From positions 992,001 to 1,056,000 of the forward strand of contig AP025685.1 in the NCBI GenBank assembly GCA_022846635.1: a stretch of 64,000 nucleotides of DNA. The letters are read 5' to 3'. A program made the position numbers and the translations under genes. A model generated the notes under the pieces. It worked only from the letters and a program-made list of their open reading frames with translations. It was not told where the DNA came from and searched no databases. Position 1 is the stretch's first letter; each line of letters opens with the position of its first letter. Source of the DNA: Salmonella enterica subsp. enterica serovar Choleraesuis. GTDB lineage: Bacteria > Pseudomonadota > Gammaproteobacteria > Enterobacterales > Enterobacteriaceae. This document shows, in pieces, positions 52,053-62,713 of the stretch.

Positions 52053-52901
52053 TTATCCTAACTTCTTCACCAACGCTTCACTGCGGCGAATACGCTCTGG
52101 CGCATTGCCTAAGTCCTGTTGTACCAGCGACATAAACATCAGATCCGTTAACATCATTTGTGCGCTCGTCGACGAGATAGCCGCGCTGCGGGTCGCCTGT
52201 TCTTCGGCCAGAGTGTACAGGCATAAGTTTGCCAACTGCTGTAATGGATTTGGGTTAAAGCCAGTTATCGCCATTACCTGCGCTCCGGTGTTTAGCGCTT
52301 CCTGAGCCGCCATTATAATTTCCCGGCGTTCACCGGTGTAGGAAATTGCCAGCAGCAAATCTTCAGGCCCCAGCGATTGCGCTGCCACCAGCAGGGCGTG
52401 CATGTCTTGCTCCGCGGTTGCCTGAATACCAATCTTGATAAGCTTCCATGAGAAGTTGCGTGCCACCAGGCCAGATGCGCCAATCCCCACCACTAATACC
52501 CGACGCGCCTGGCGCAGAAGATTGACTCCGGCCAGTAGTTTTTCTTCCGGATTAATATCAAGGGTCGCGTGCATGGCCGCGATATTCTCTTTAATCAGTT
52601 TCTCACCAACCAGGCGAATAGGGTCGTCGCCTAGAATTTCGTTGTGAACCGCTACGGAATGGGCGTTGGTGTTGCTTGCCAGGGCATCACCAATTGCCAT
52701 TTTTAGGGCTGGAAAACCTTTGTAGCCCAGTTTTTGGGCAAATTTGACTACGCTCGACTGGCTGATGCCTGCATCGTCGGCCAGCTGCTGGGAGCTAAGA
52801 TAACGGGTTTGTTCCGGGTTAGTGAGTATGAAATCCGCTAGCTTACGGTCGCTTTGAGCAAGCGTTTGATAACGCTGGCGGATACGAGTCAGACAATTCA
52901 C
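52053..52901 (-). CDS. yfhH: RpiR-family transcriptional regulator YfhH
   Basis: A 282-residue regulator. N-terminal HTH_6 domain (LSSQQLADDAGISQSSVVKFAQKLGYKGF) and C-terminal SIS sugar-phosphate-binding domain (VLVVGIGASGLVARNFSWKL, LAISYTGERREII). Same length as E. coli YfhH. Target genes unknown. It is the first core gene beyond the tailocin and is intact. Confidence 0.94.
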   Translation of the reverse strand: MNCLTRIRQRYQTLAQSDRKLADFILTNPEQTRYLSSQQLADDAGISQSSVVKFAQKLGYKGFPALKMAIGDALASNTNAHSVAVHNEILGDDPIRLVGEKLIKENIAAMHATLDINPEEKLLAGVNLLRQARRVLVVGIGASGLVARNFSWKLIKIGIQATAEQDMHALLVAAQSLGPEDLLLAISYTGERREIIMAAQEALNTGAQVMAITGFNPNPLQQLANLCLYTLAEEQATRSAAISSTSAQMMLTDLMFMSLVQQDLGNAPERIRRSEALVKKLG

Positions 52902-52932
52902 GGTATCTCCTGGTCGCCACCTGGCAGTGGCT

Positions 52933-52978
52933 GAATTTAATATTCCCTAAGAATTTAATCATAGTGAATTAAAAATTC
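52933..52978. promoter_or_regulatory. Repeated GAATT motifs upstream of yfhH (candidate operator)
   Basis: GAATTTAATATTC (52933), GAATTTAAT (52951) and the palindrome GAATTAAAAATTC (52966-52978) lie in the yfhH-pgpC gap 32-77 bp before yfhH. Spacing is irregular (18 and 15 bp). RpiR regulators often bind A/T-rich palindromes; autoregulation is inferred. Confidence 0.45.
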
Positions 52979-53160
52979 GTTCGCCACCGGGCGTCGCTCT
53001 TTCTCTGGAGCATGTCGTAAATTTACTTTTTCACTCCCGCAAAGTGCTTGATTCTTAGGGCGCGGAAAAAACAGCGCTATCTGTTAGGCTTGAAAGAGTA
53101 CCCGCGTGAGAGTCAGCAAAGTGGCGCGGTGGTGGAGCGATTAAATAAGGAGAATGGAGT

Positions 53161-53796
53161 TTGAGTGAACCTGTACGCCGGGTGGTGTTTTTTGATCTGG
53201 ACGGAACCTTGCATCGCCAGGATATGTTTGGCTGTTTCGTTCGCTATTTATTGCGTCATCAGCCTCTGAACTTGCTGCTGGTCATTCCTTTGCTGCCGGT
53301 GGTGATTGGTGGCCTGCTCATTTACGGACGAGCCACGAGATGGCCGGTTAGCCTGTTGCTGTGGGCCTGTACTTTTGGGCACAGTGAGCAAACTTTGCTT
53401 GAGCGTCAGGCGCGCTTCTGCCGGTGGTTTGCAACCAGGGTGACACCTTTTTCTCAGGTTCAGCAGCGCTTAATGAACTATCTGGCGGCCAGCGATGCGG
53501 ATGTCTGGCTGATAACCGGATCGCCACGGCGTCTGGTTGAGCAGGTTTACGGCAATACGCCATGGCTGAGCCAGGTGAGCCTGATTGCCAGCGAAACTGA
53601 ACGGCGTTGGGGCGGCTGGATCCTGAAGCTGCGTTGCCTTGGTCATGAAAAGGTTGTGCAACTGGAGAGAAAGATTGGAACCCCTCTTCAGCTTTACAGC
53701 GGATACAGTGACAGCAGCCAGGATAACCCGCTACTTTATTTCTGTCAGCACCGCTGGCGAGTGACAGCTCGCGGTGAATTGCAGCAGTTGGAATAG
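53161..53796 (+). CDS. pgpC: Phosphatidylglycerophosphatase C
   Basis: A 211-residue HAD-superfamily membrane phosphatase (YfhB) that makes phosphatidylglycerol from PG-phosphate. HAD motif I is VVFFDLDGTL; motif II is in WLITGSPRRL; C-terminal GYSDSSQDNPLLYF. A hydrophobic segment spans about 37-58. Starts with TTG (LSEPVRRVVFF) with AAGGAG 8 nt upstream. Confidence 0.93.
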   Translation: MSEPVRRVVFFDLDGTLHRQDMFGCFVRYLLRHQPLNLLLVIPLLPVVIGGLLIYGRATRWPVSLLLWACTFGHSEQTLLERQARFCRWFATRVTPFSQVQQRLMNYLAASDADVWLITGSPRRLVEQVYGNTPWLSQVSLIASETERRWGGWILKLRCLGHEKVVQLERKIGTPLQLYSGYSDSSQDNPLLYFCQHRWRVTARGELQQLE

Positions 53797-53845
53797 GGTC
53801 TGTTGTCGTTCTTTGGTCCGTGTATAATGCGCGCCGTCTAATTAA

Positions 53846-55832
<1,987 letters not shown>

Positions 55833-55999
55833 TAAATTAAATCTCTGTGTAGCGTTTATTCTCGGTGTGCTAATCGCTGGAAATGTGAACTATATCAAAC
55901 TTTAAAGGCGGGCATTTTGCTTAAGAAGGCGTCAACTGGCAAGCCCAATGCAAGGCATCATTGAGATACCCATGTTAACCGGGCGGAAATTTTATTTCT

Positions 56000-56015
56000 A
56001 CGCAAACGGTTTCGT
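56000..56015 (+). promoter_or_regulatory. PurR operator of purL
   Basis: ACGCAAACGGTTTCGT matches the PurR consensus ACGCAAACGTTTTCNT at all but one position. It is 88 bp before the purL start and predicts repression by hypoxanthine- or guanine-bound PurR. Confidence 0.88.
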
Positions 56016-56102
56016 CTGGCTCCAGGATTAACTATAATGGCGTCCGTTTTCCCCCGTGCGCCCATTAAAGCGTTGCTCCAGCGCTTTGAAGACGAGAGAT
56101 TG

Positions 56103-59100
56103 ATGATGGAAATTCTGCGTGGTTCGCCTGCTCTATCTGCTTTCCGTATTACCAAACTTCTGGCCCGTTTTCAGGCCGCCCAACTCCCGGTAGAAGATGT
56201 TTACGCTGAGTATGTCCACTTTGCGGATGTCGATGCTCCTTTAACTGATGATGAGCGCGCGCGACTTGTCCGCCTGCTGGAATATGGTCCTCACCAGGAT
56301 AGCCGCCCGTTAGGGGATGAGCTGATGGTGGTAGTTCCGCGCCCAGGTACTATCTCGCCGTGGGCTTCCAAGGCGACCGATATCGCCCGTAATTGTGGGC
56401 TCAGCAAGATCCTGCGGCTGGAGCGCGGTATAGCCTGGTCAATTACGGCTCCGGCCCTGAGCGATAGCCAGCGTGAGCAGGTTGCCAACATGCTGCACGA
56501 TCGGATGATGGAAGCGGTATTACCTTCTCTGGAGGCGGCCAGCGTCTTGTTCAGCCATCAGCAGCCGGCACCGGTAGTCAGCGTTGATTTACTGGCGCGC
56601 GGACGCGTGGCGTTGGAAGAGGCAAACCAGCGGCTTGGCCTGGCCCTGGCAGATGATGAAATTGACTATCTGGAAAAGGCATTCCGAGAGCTGGCACGCA
56701 ATCCTAACGACATCGAACTCTATATGTTCGCTCAGGCAAACTCGGAACACTGCCGCCATAAAATCTTTAACGCCGACTGGATTATCGATGGTGAACAGCA
56801 GGATAAATCGCTGTTCAAAATGATTAAAAATACCTTCGAACAGACGCCGGATTACGTCCTGTCCGCTTATAAAGATAATGCGGCGGTAATGGAAGGCTCT
56901 GAGGTTGGCCGCTTCTTTGCTGATTATGACAGCGCAAGCTACAGCTACCATCAGGAACCCGCCCATATTTTGATGAAGGTGGAAACTCATAACCATCCAA
57001 CCGCCATCTCTCCATGGCCGGGCGCGGCTACAGGCTCTGGCGGTGAGATTCGTGATGAGGGGGCTACCGGGCGCGGGGCAAAGCCTAAGGCGGGTCTGGT
57101 CGGTTTCTCTGTTTCTAACCTGCGGATCCCAGGCTTTGAGCAGCCGTGGGAGCAGGATTTTGGCAAACCAGAGCGCATTGTATCGGCGCTGGATATTATG
57201 ACTGAGGGGCCGCTGGGCGGCGCGGCGTTTAACAACGAATTCGGTCGTCCGGCGCTGACTGGCTACTTCCGTACCTATGAAGAGCAGGTCAGCAGTCACA
57301 ACGGTACCGAGCTGCGCGGCTACCATAAGCCAATCATGCTGGCGGGCGGCATTGGTAATATACGCGACGGACACGTGCAGAAAGGTGAAATTCCGCCAGG
57401 TGCACAGCTCATCGTTTTGGGCGGTCCGGCGATGAATATCGGTCTTGGCGGTGGTGCCGCTTCGTCGATGGCATCCGGGCAGTCTGACGCCGATCTCGAC
57501 TTTGCTTCGGTACAGCGCGACAACCCGGAAATGGAGCGCCGTTGTCAGGAAGTGATTGACCGCTGCTGGCAGTTGGGGGATGCAAACCCAATCCTGTTTA
57601 TTCATGACGTGGGCGCAGGCGGTCTTTCCAACGCCATGCCTGAGCTGGTGAGCGACGGCGGGCGCGGCGGGCGTTTTGAGCTACGTAAAATCCTTAGCGA
57701 CGAACCGGGTATGAGCCCGCTGGAAGTATGGTGCAACGAATCTCAGGAGCGCTATGTAATGGCCGTTGCTCCAGAGCAAATTGCGCTGTTTGATGAGATT
57801 TGCCGCCGTGAGCGCGCTCCTTATGCGGTGATTGGCGAAGCGACTGAGCAGCGCCAGTTAGTCCTCAATGATCGGCATTTCGACAACCAACCGATCGACA
57901 TGCCACTCGACGTCTTGCTGGGCAAAACGCCGAAAATGACTCGTGACGTTACTCGCCAGCAGGCGCAGGGCCACGAACTGGATCGGCGAGAGATTACGCT
58001 GGAAGACGCGGTTAAGCGTGTTTTACATCTTCCGGCTGTTGCCGAGAAAACATTCCTGATTACCATCGGCGACCGTAGCGTTACCGGTATGGTCGCGCGG
58101 GATCAGATGGTCGGGCCGTGGCAGGTTCCGGTAGCCGACTGTGCGGTGACAACCGCAAGCTTCGATACTTATTACGGTGAAGCGATGTCTCTTGGCGAGC
58201 GTGCGCCGGTTGCGCTGCTGGACTTTGCCGCATCGGCTCGCCTCGCGGTTGGCGAGGCGCTAACCAATATCGCGGCGACCCAAATCGGTGGCCTGAAGCG
58301 CGTTAAGTTATCCGCTAACTGGATGTCTGCCGCTGGCCATCCGGGCGAGGATGCCGGGTTATACGACGCGGTGAAAGCCGTGGGTGAAGAGTTATGCCCG
58401 GCGCTGGGCCTGACCATTCCGGTGGGTAAAGACTCGATGTCGATGAAAACCCGCTGGCAGGATGGCAATGAACAAAAAGAGATGACTTCTCCGTTGTCGC
58501 TGGTTATCTCCGCCTTTGCTCGCGTAGAAGATGTTCGCCACACCGTTACTCCTCAACTGCAGCTGGTTGATAACGAACTTATCCTGATTGATCTGGGCTG
58601 CGGACGTAATGCGCTGGGTGCTACGGCACTGGCTCAGGTTTATCGTCAGCTGGGCGATAAGCCTGCCGATCTGCATGATGTTGCCCAATTCCGCGGCTTC
58701 TTTGAAGTTATGCAGCAACTGGTAGCTGCAGGGAAACTGCTGGCTTATCACGACCGCGGGGATGGCGGGCTGCTGGTGACGCTGGCAGAGATGGCTTTTG
58801 CCGGCCACTGCGGTATTGAAGCCGATATCAGCGCGCTGGGCGATGACAGCCTGGCGGCACTGTTTAATGAAGAGCTGGGCGCGGTTATCCAGGTTGCGGC
58901 CCAGGATGTTGAGCCGGTACTCGCAGCGCTGCGTGATGCAGGGCTGGGGGAATGCAGCCATCGTCTGGGACGCGCCACTGAAGGTGACCGGTTCACACTG
59001 AGCGCTAATGGCAGCCCGGTATATAGCCAGAAACGTTCAACACTGCGGATGTGGTGGGCTGAAACCAGCTGGCAGATGCAGCGCCTGCGCGATAATCCGG

Positions 59101-59990
59101 AATGTGCCGACAGTGAACACCAGGCCAGAGCCGATGAGAGCGACCCAGGGCTGAATGTAAGCCTTAGCTTCAATCCGACCGAAGACGTAGCTGCTCCTTA
59201 TATTGCACGTGGTGCGCGGCCTAAGCTTGCGGTTCTGCGTGAGCAGGGGGTGAACTCTCACGTCGAAATGGCCGCAGCATTCCACCGCGCTGGCTTTGAA
59301 GCTATCGATGTGCATATGAGTGATCTGATTGGCGGCAGCCGCGATCTGAGTGACTTCCAGGCATTGGTTGCCTGCGGCGGTTTCTCTTACGGTGATGTGC
59401 TGGGGGCTGGAGAAGGCTGGGCCAAATCTATCCTATTTAACAGCAGGGCGCGCGACACCTTTGGCGAGTTTTTCCACCGGCCGCAAACTCTGGCGCTCGG
59501 CGTATGCAATGGCTGCCAGATGATGTCTAACCTGCGGGAGCTTATTCCTGGCAGCGATTTGTGGCCACGCTTTGTGCGTAACCGCTCTGACCGTTTTGAG
59601 GCACGCTTTAGCTTGGTAGAGGTCACCGCCAGCCCGTCGTTGTTACTGCAAGGGATGGAAGGTTCGCGTTTACCGATTGCGGTATCGCACGGCGAAGGGC
59701 AGGTAGAGCTGCGTGACGGGGCACATCTTGCCGAGCTGGAAAGCAAAGGTCTGGTGGCTTTACGTTATGTCGATAACTACGGTAACGCGACCGAGCGTTA
59801 TCCTGCAAACCCTAATGGTTCGGTGAATGGCATTACCGCTGTTACGAGTGAAAGCGGTCGGGCAACTATTATGATGCCGCACCCGGAGCGAGTTTTCCGT
59901 ACCGTTGCTAACTCCTGGCATCCTGAGGAGTGGGCTGAAGATGGCCCGTGGATGCGGTTGTTCCGCAATGCCCGTCGGCAACTGGGCTAA
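56103..59990 (+). CDS. purL: Phosphoribosylformylglycinamidine synthase
   Basis: A 1295-residue large-type FGAR amidotransferase, identical in length to E. coli PurL. It converts FGAR, glutamine and ATP to FGAM in purine synthesis. An N-terminal PurS-like part and linker precede the duplicated AIRS-like ATPase core ([20 protein letters not shown], then [14 protein letters not shown]). A C-terminal class I glutaminase has nucleophile Cys in [11 protein letters not shown] and HPERVFR. I chose [12 protein letters not shown] at 56103; in-frame ATG at 56037 is too near the operator. Confidence 0.98.
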   Translation: MMEILRGSPALSAFRITKLLARFQAAQLPVEDVYAEYVHFADVDAPLTDDERARLVRLLEYGPHQDSRPLGDELMVVVPRPGTISPWASKATDIARNCGLSKILRLERGIAWSITAPALSDSQREQVANMLHDRMMEAVLPSLEAASVLFSHQQPAPVVSVDLLARGRVALEEANQRLGLALADDEIDYLEKAFRELARNPNDIELYMFAQANSEHCRHKIFNADWIIDGEQQDKSLFKMIKNTFEQTPDYVLSAYKDNAAVMEGSEVGRFFADYDSASYSYHQEPAHILMKVETHNHPTAISPWPGAATGSGGEIRDEGATGRGAKPKAGLVGFSVSNLRIPGFEQPWEQDFGKPERIVSALDIMTEGPLGGAAFNNEFGRPALTGYFRTYEEQVSSHNGTELRGYHKPIMLAGGIGNIRDGHVQKGEIPPGAQLIVLGGPAMNIGLGGGAASSMASGQSDADLDFASVQRDNPEMERRCQEVIDRCWQLGDANPILFIHDVGAGGLSNAMPELVSDGGRGGRFELRKILSDEPGMSPLEVWCNESQERYVMAVAPEQIALFDEICRRERAPYAVIGEATEQRQLVLNDRHFDNQPIDMPLDVLLGKTPKMTRDVTRQQAQGHELDRREITLEDAVKRVLHLPAVAEKTFLITIGDRSVTGMVARDQMVGPWQVPVADCAVTTASFDTYYGEAMSLGERAPVALLDFAASARLAVGEALTNIAATQIGGLKRVKLSANWMSAAGHPGEDAGLYDAVKAVGEELCPALGLTIPVGKDSMSMKTRWQDGNEQKEMTSPLSLVISAFARVEDVRHTVTPQLQLVDNELILIDLGCGRNALGATALAQVYRQLGDKPADLHDVAQFRGFFEVMQQLVAAGKLLAYHDRGDGGLLVTLAEMAFAGHCGIEADISALGDDSLAALFNEELGAVIQVAAQDVEPVLAALRDAGLGECSHRLGRATEGDRFTLSANGSPVYSQKRSTLRMWWAETSWQMQRLRDNPECADSEHQARADESDPGLNVSLSFNPTEDVAAPYIARGARPKLAVLREQGVNSHVEMAAAFHRAGFEAIDVHMSDLIGGSRDLSDFQALVACGGFSYGDVLGAGEGWAKSILFNSRARDTFGEFFHRPQTLALGVCNGCQMMSNLRELIPGSDLWPRFVRNRSDRFEARFSLVEVTASPSLLLQGMEGSRLPIAVSHGEGQVELRDGAHLAELESKGLVALRYVDNYGNATERYPANPNGSVNGITAVTSESGRATIMMPHPERVFRTVANSWHPEEWAEDGPWMRLFRNARRQLG

Positions 59991-60003
59991 GGTAAACAAG
60001 CAT

Positions 60004-60027
60004 AAGGCCCCGAAAGGGGCCTTTTTT
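60004..60027 (+). terminator. purL terminator
   Basis: AAGGCCCC-GAAA-GGGGCCTT with a T run, 13 bp after purL. The last T is also the first base of the distal GlrR-type site. Confidence 0.93.
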
Positions 60028-60140
60028 GTCGCGAAAACCTGACAATGTCATATTCATGATGTCTCCAAAAAGAGACAGTTAATCAATTGATTTTTATATG
60101 ATATTTAAATTTGTGAATTTGACGTCTCTTTTTGGAGACA
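60027..60140 (+). promoter_or_regulatory. Three GlrR-type activator sites upstream of glmY
   Basis: TGTC-N10-GACA occurs at 60027-60044 and 60060-60077, and CGTC-N10-GACA at 60123-60140. The second and third are arms of a long inverted repeat (TCTCC-A5-GAGA / TCTC-T5-GGAGA). TGTC-N10-GACA is the known GlrR motif at E. coli glmY, which also has three sites. They lie 110-225 bp before the sigma-54 promoter, typical enhancer distances. Confidence 0.85.
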
Positions 60141-60249
60141 GGGGCAGGCTGTGATCCCGATCTCAGTTGTGCGAAGGTATTCAGGGGTGTTTTTATTTTT
60201 TGTTTATTTATCATATACTTATAAAAATAATTTCGAGGGTTATAAAAAT

Positions 60250-60265
60250 TGGCACGCATGCTGCA
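60250..60265 (+). promoter_or_regulatory. Sigma-54 promoter of glmY
   Basis: TGGCACGCATGCTGCA has the GG (60251-60252) and GC (60263-60264) dinucleotides 10 bp apart, matching TGGCAC-N5-TTGCA. Start of transcription would be at 60276-60277. Confidence 0.88.
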
Positions 60266-60276
60266 TTATTAAAATC

Positions 60277-60472
60277 AGTTGCTCATTCAATTTCTTATGT
60301 CAGCCCCTACACGGCGAGCTACATAAACCCCGGAATGACGCACAAAAAGGTGCCTGCCGTCCAACTGGTGATAAAAGTATGTTTCATACTTATCACACTC
60401 CGGGCGAAACGTGGAGTTAGGCACCGCCTCATTTAGTATAAAGGCCAGATACTCGTATCTGGCCTTTATCAT
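60277..60472 (+). ncRNA. glmY: GlmY small regulatory RNA
   Basis: GlmY stabilises GlmZ by sequestering adaptor RapZ and so raises GlmS (glucosamine-6-P synthase) output. The locus (purL-glrK gap), the sigma-54 promoter, and segments shared with E. coli GlmY (AGTTGCTCATTCAATTTCTT at the 5' end, TTATGTCAGCCCCT, ACAAAAAGGTGCCTGC, GATAAAAGTATGTTTCA) identify it. A stem AAAGGCCAGATA/TATCTGGCCTTT (60440-60467) at the end should terminate it, though the T run is poor. The processed form would be about 150 nt. The exact 3' end is uncertain. Confidence 0.85.
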
Positions 60473-60539
60473 TTCTGGCCTTCCATCTATCTCCCGCCTC
60501 GGTTAGCATCTTGCTAAACGCGCCAACCGGGATATCTCC

Positions 60540-61973
60540 TTGAAACGCTGGTCACTTTCTCCCCGCTCTTTACGTCAGCTGGTCACTATGGCCTTTTTGC
60601 TGGTGTTACTTCCTTTGCTGGTGCTCGCCTGGCAGGCATGGCACAGCCTGAATGTATTAAGCGAACATGCTGCCCGAACGAACCGTACTACGCTGGTGGA
60701 TGCACGGCGCAGTGAGATGATGTCTGCCGCCGCTCTGGAGATGGAGCGTAGTTATCGCCAGTACTGCGTGCTGGATGATGCAACACTGTCACGGGTCTAC
60801 CTTAATCAACGCCAGCGCTATATATCTCTGCTCGACGCCCAGGATGATGTTGTGGCACAGCCTGCCATTACCACCCCACTGCGAGATCATCTGAATAAGC
60901 TGGCTCGTCTGGTATGCAGTAATAACTCCCCAACGCCGGAGGCTTCGGCCCATCTGGAGGCTTTTGCCCGCTATAACTCGCAATTGGTGCAGGCGACGCG
61001 TAGTGAGATTGCAGGGCGCGGCCTGAAACTTCAGCAGCAGATAGCGAAACGTGGGCAGTTTTTTGGCTGGCAGGCCCTGGTATTATTTTTGGTCAGCCTG
61101 GGGTTAGTGCTGCTATTCACCCGGATGATTATCGGGCCGGTAAAAGCCCTGGGCCGGATGATTAACCGGTTGGGCGAAGGAGAATATCTGGAGCGCGATC
61201 TCTCATTCAGTGGGCCGAGAGAGCTGAGATTTTTAGCTCAGAGGATTATCTGGCTCAGCGATCGTCTGGGCTGGCTTGAAGCCCAGCGCCATCAATTTTT
61301 ACGCCATTTGTCCCATGAGCTTAAAACGCCACTAGCCAGCCTGCGCGAAGGCACTGACCTGTTAGCTGATGAAGTTGTGGGGCCCTTAAGCGCCGAGCAA
61401 CGTGCGGTGGTTGAGATCCTGGATACCAGCAGCCGCAATCTGCAAACCCTTATCGAGCAGCTACTTGATTACAATCGTCGGTTATCCGGGCAGACTACGG
61501 CACCGCAAAAAGTTGAGCTTCCGCCGGTGATTGATGCTATCCAGCTGGCTCATCAGCTACCGGCTCGAGCCAAAAATATGCGCACTGAAATGAGTCTTAA
61601 AGAGAGCTTCTGCCAGGCTGACCCGGAGTTGCTACGTACCGCGCTTGATAACCTCTATTCCAATGCCGTGTACTATGGCGAGGAATCCGGTACCATTTAT
61701 CTTTGCAGCCAGCGGGAAGGTAACTGGGTCTATATTGATGTGGCTAATACCGGCCAGCCCATTCCTGAGGCCGAACGTGCGATGATTTTTGAGCCGTTTT
61801 ATCAGGGGCGTCTACAGCGTAAAGGCGCGGTAAAAGGTTCTGGCCTGGGGTTGAGCATTGCCCAGGATTGCGTAGCCCGTATGCAGGGTAAACTTAGCCT
61901 TACTGAACGACCTGACGCCGCCGTTTGCTTCCGCATTGCGTTGCCAGTTTTCAACGAGAATCAACAACCATGA
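60540..61973 (+). CDS. glrK: Sensor histidine kinase GlrK (QseE)
   Basis: A 477-residue inner-membrane kinase. Membrane segments at about 16-36 and 178-198 flank a periplasmic sensor of about 140 residues; HAMP follows. The phospho-acceptor is H259 (HFLRHLSHELKTPLA-type H box), and the ATPase domain has LDNLYSNAVYYG and GSGLGLSIAQDC. TTG start as the conserved MKRW N-terminus. Phosphorylates GlrR. 4-bp overlap with glrG. Confidence 0.95.
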   Translation: MKRWSLSPRSLRQLVTMAFLLVLLPLLVLAWQAWHSLNVLSEHAARTNRTTLVDARRSEMMSAAALEMERSYRQYCVLDDATLSRVYLNQRQRYISLLDAQDDVVAQPAITTPLRDHLNKLARLVCSNNSPTPEASAHLEAFARYNSQLVQATRSEIAGRGLKLQQQIAKRGQFFGWQALVLFLVSLGLVLLFTRMIIGPVKALGRMINRLGEGEYLERDLSFSGPRELRFLAQRIIWLSDRLGWLEAQRHQFLRHLSHELKTPLASLREGTDLLADEVVGPLSAEQRAVVEILDTSSRNLQTLIEQLLDYNRRLSGQTTAPQKVELPPVIDAIQLAHQLPARAKNMRTEMSLKESFCQADPELLRTALDNLYSNAVYYGEESGTIYLCSQREGNWVYIDVANTGQPIPEAERAMIFEPFYQGRLQRKGAVKGSGLGLSIAQDCVARMQGKLSLTERPDAAVCFRIALPVFNENQQP

Positions 61974-62713
61974 GTTATACCGCTTTATTTTCTGCGCCCG
62001 CCCGACTGAAAAGTATTTGGGTGCTGGCTCTGCCGCTAATGTTAGCCGGCTGTGCACCCGTTTCGGTGCCCCCAAAAGTTCAGCATGTCAGCATCCCGGC
62101 CCCTACGCATCAGATAGCGGACTACCATAAACTTGAGTGCCCGGTTTTATGGAAACTACACGGACAGTTGCCGGAGACCAACAGCGTTTACTGGCTGCGC
62201 ATGATGGATTGCGCCGCAGAGATGACGCCAGCCCAGGCCCGTCAGGAGGCCAGCCGCTGGACTGACGATAGCTGGGAAGGTGCCTATAAGCGCAGCATTT
62301 TATTGGGCAAAGCCAAAATTACGCCTCAGGAGCGTAGTAAGCTTATCGATGCGCTGGATGCTATGTACGACCAGGTACCGCTGAATCAGCGTACACTGTT
62401 TCAGTTATGGCGCGACGGTCAGGCAAGTGAATATCAGCTGTCGCAGGCCCGAACTCGCTATAGCAAACTGCAGCAAAGCAGTGATAAAGAGCTGGATGAC
62501 ATGCATCGTGAACAGCAGCAATTACACCGCGAGCTGATTCAAACACAAAGCAAATTGCAGTCACTTACCGATATTGAGCGCCAGCTCTCCAGCCGTAAAT
62601 CCAGCGCGCTGGACAGCCACTCATCATTGCCCGACGGCGATCGTCACGACGATGATTCAGCTCAGCCGGATACCCAGCCTGCGCCCAGCCAGTCACCAGA
62701 GGGGAATCAATGA
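61970..62713 (+). CDS. glrG: Outer-membrane lipoprotein GlrG (QseG)
   Basis: A 247-residue lipoprotein. Signal peptide with lipobox LAGC (MLAGCAPVSVPP; Cys at about residue 26). Helical body with LKKLQQS-type and Gln-rich coiled coil (REQQQLHRELIQTQSKLQSL) and an acidic disordered C-terminus. In E. coli it modulates GlrK. ATGA overlaps on both sides (glrK and glrR). Confidence 0.93.
   Translation: MSYTALFSAPARLKSIWVLALPLMLAGCAPVSVPPKVQHVSIPAPTHQIADYHKLECPVLWKLHGQLPETNSVYWLRMMDCAAEMTPAQARQEASRWTDDSWEGAYKRSILLGKAKITPQERSKLIDALDAMYDQVPLNQRTLFQLWRDGQASEYQLSQARTRYSKLQQSSDKELDDMHREQQQLHRELIQTQSKLQSLTDIERQLSSRKSSALDSHSSLPDGDRHDDDSAQPDTQPAPSQSPEGNQ

Noticed and set aside
56589..57605. 338-codon minus-strand ORF opposite purL
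   Set aside because: Antisense shadow of a highly conserved enzyme gene, with no recognisable domain or upstream signals.
60151..60436. Two overlapping 89-codon ORFs between purL and glrK
   Set aside because: They span the GlmY promoter and sRNA, lack ribosome sites and do not resemble proteins.
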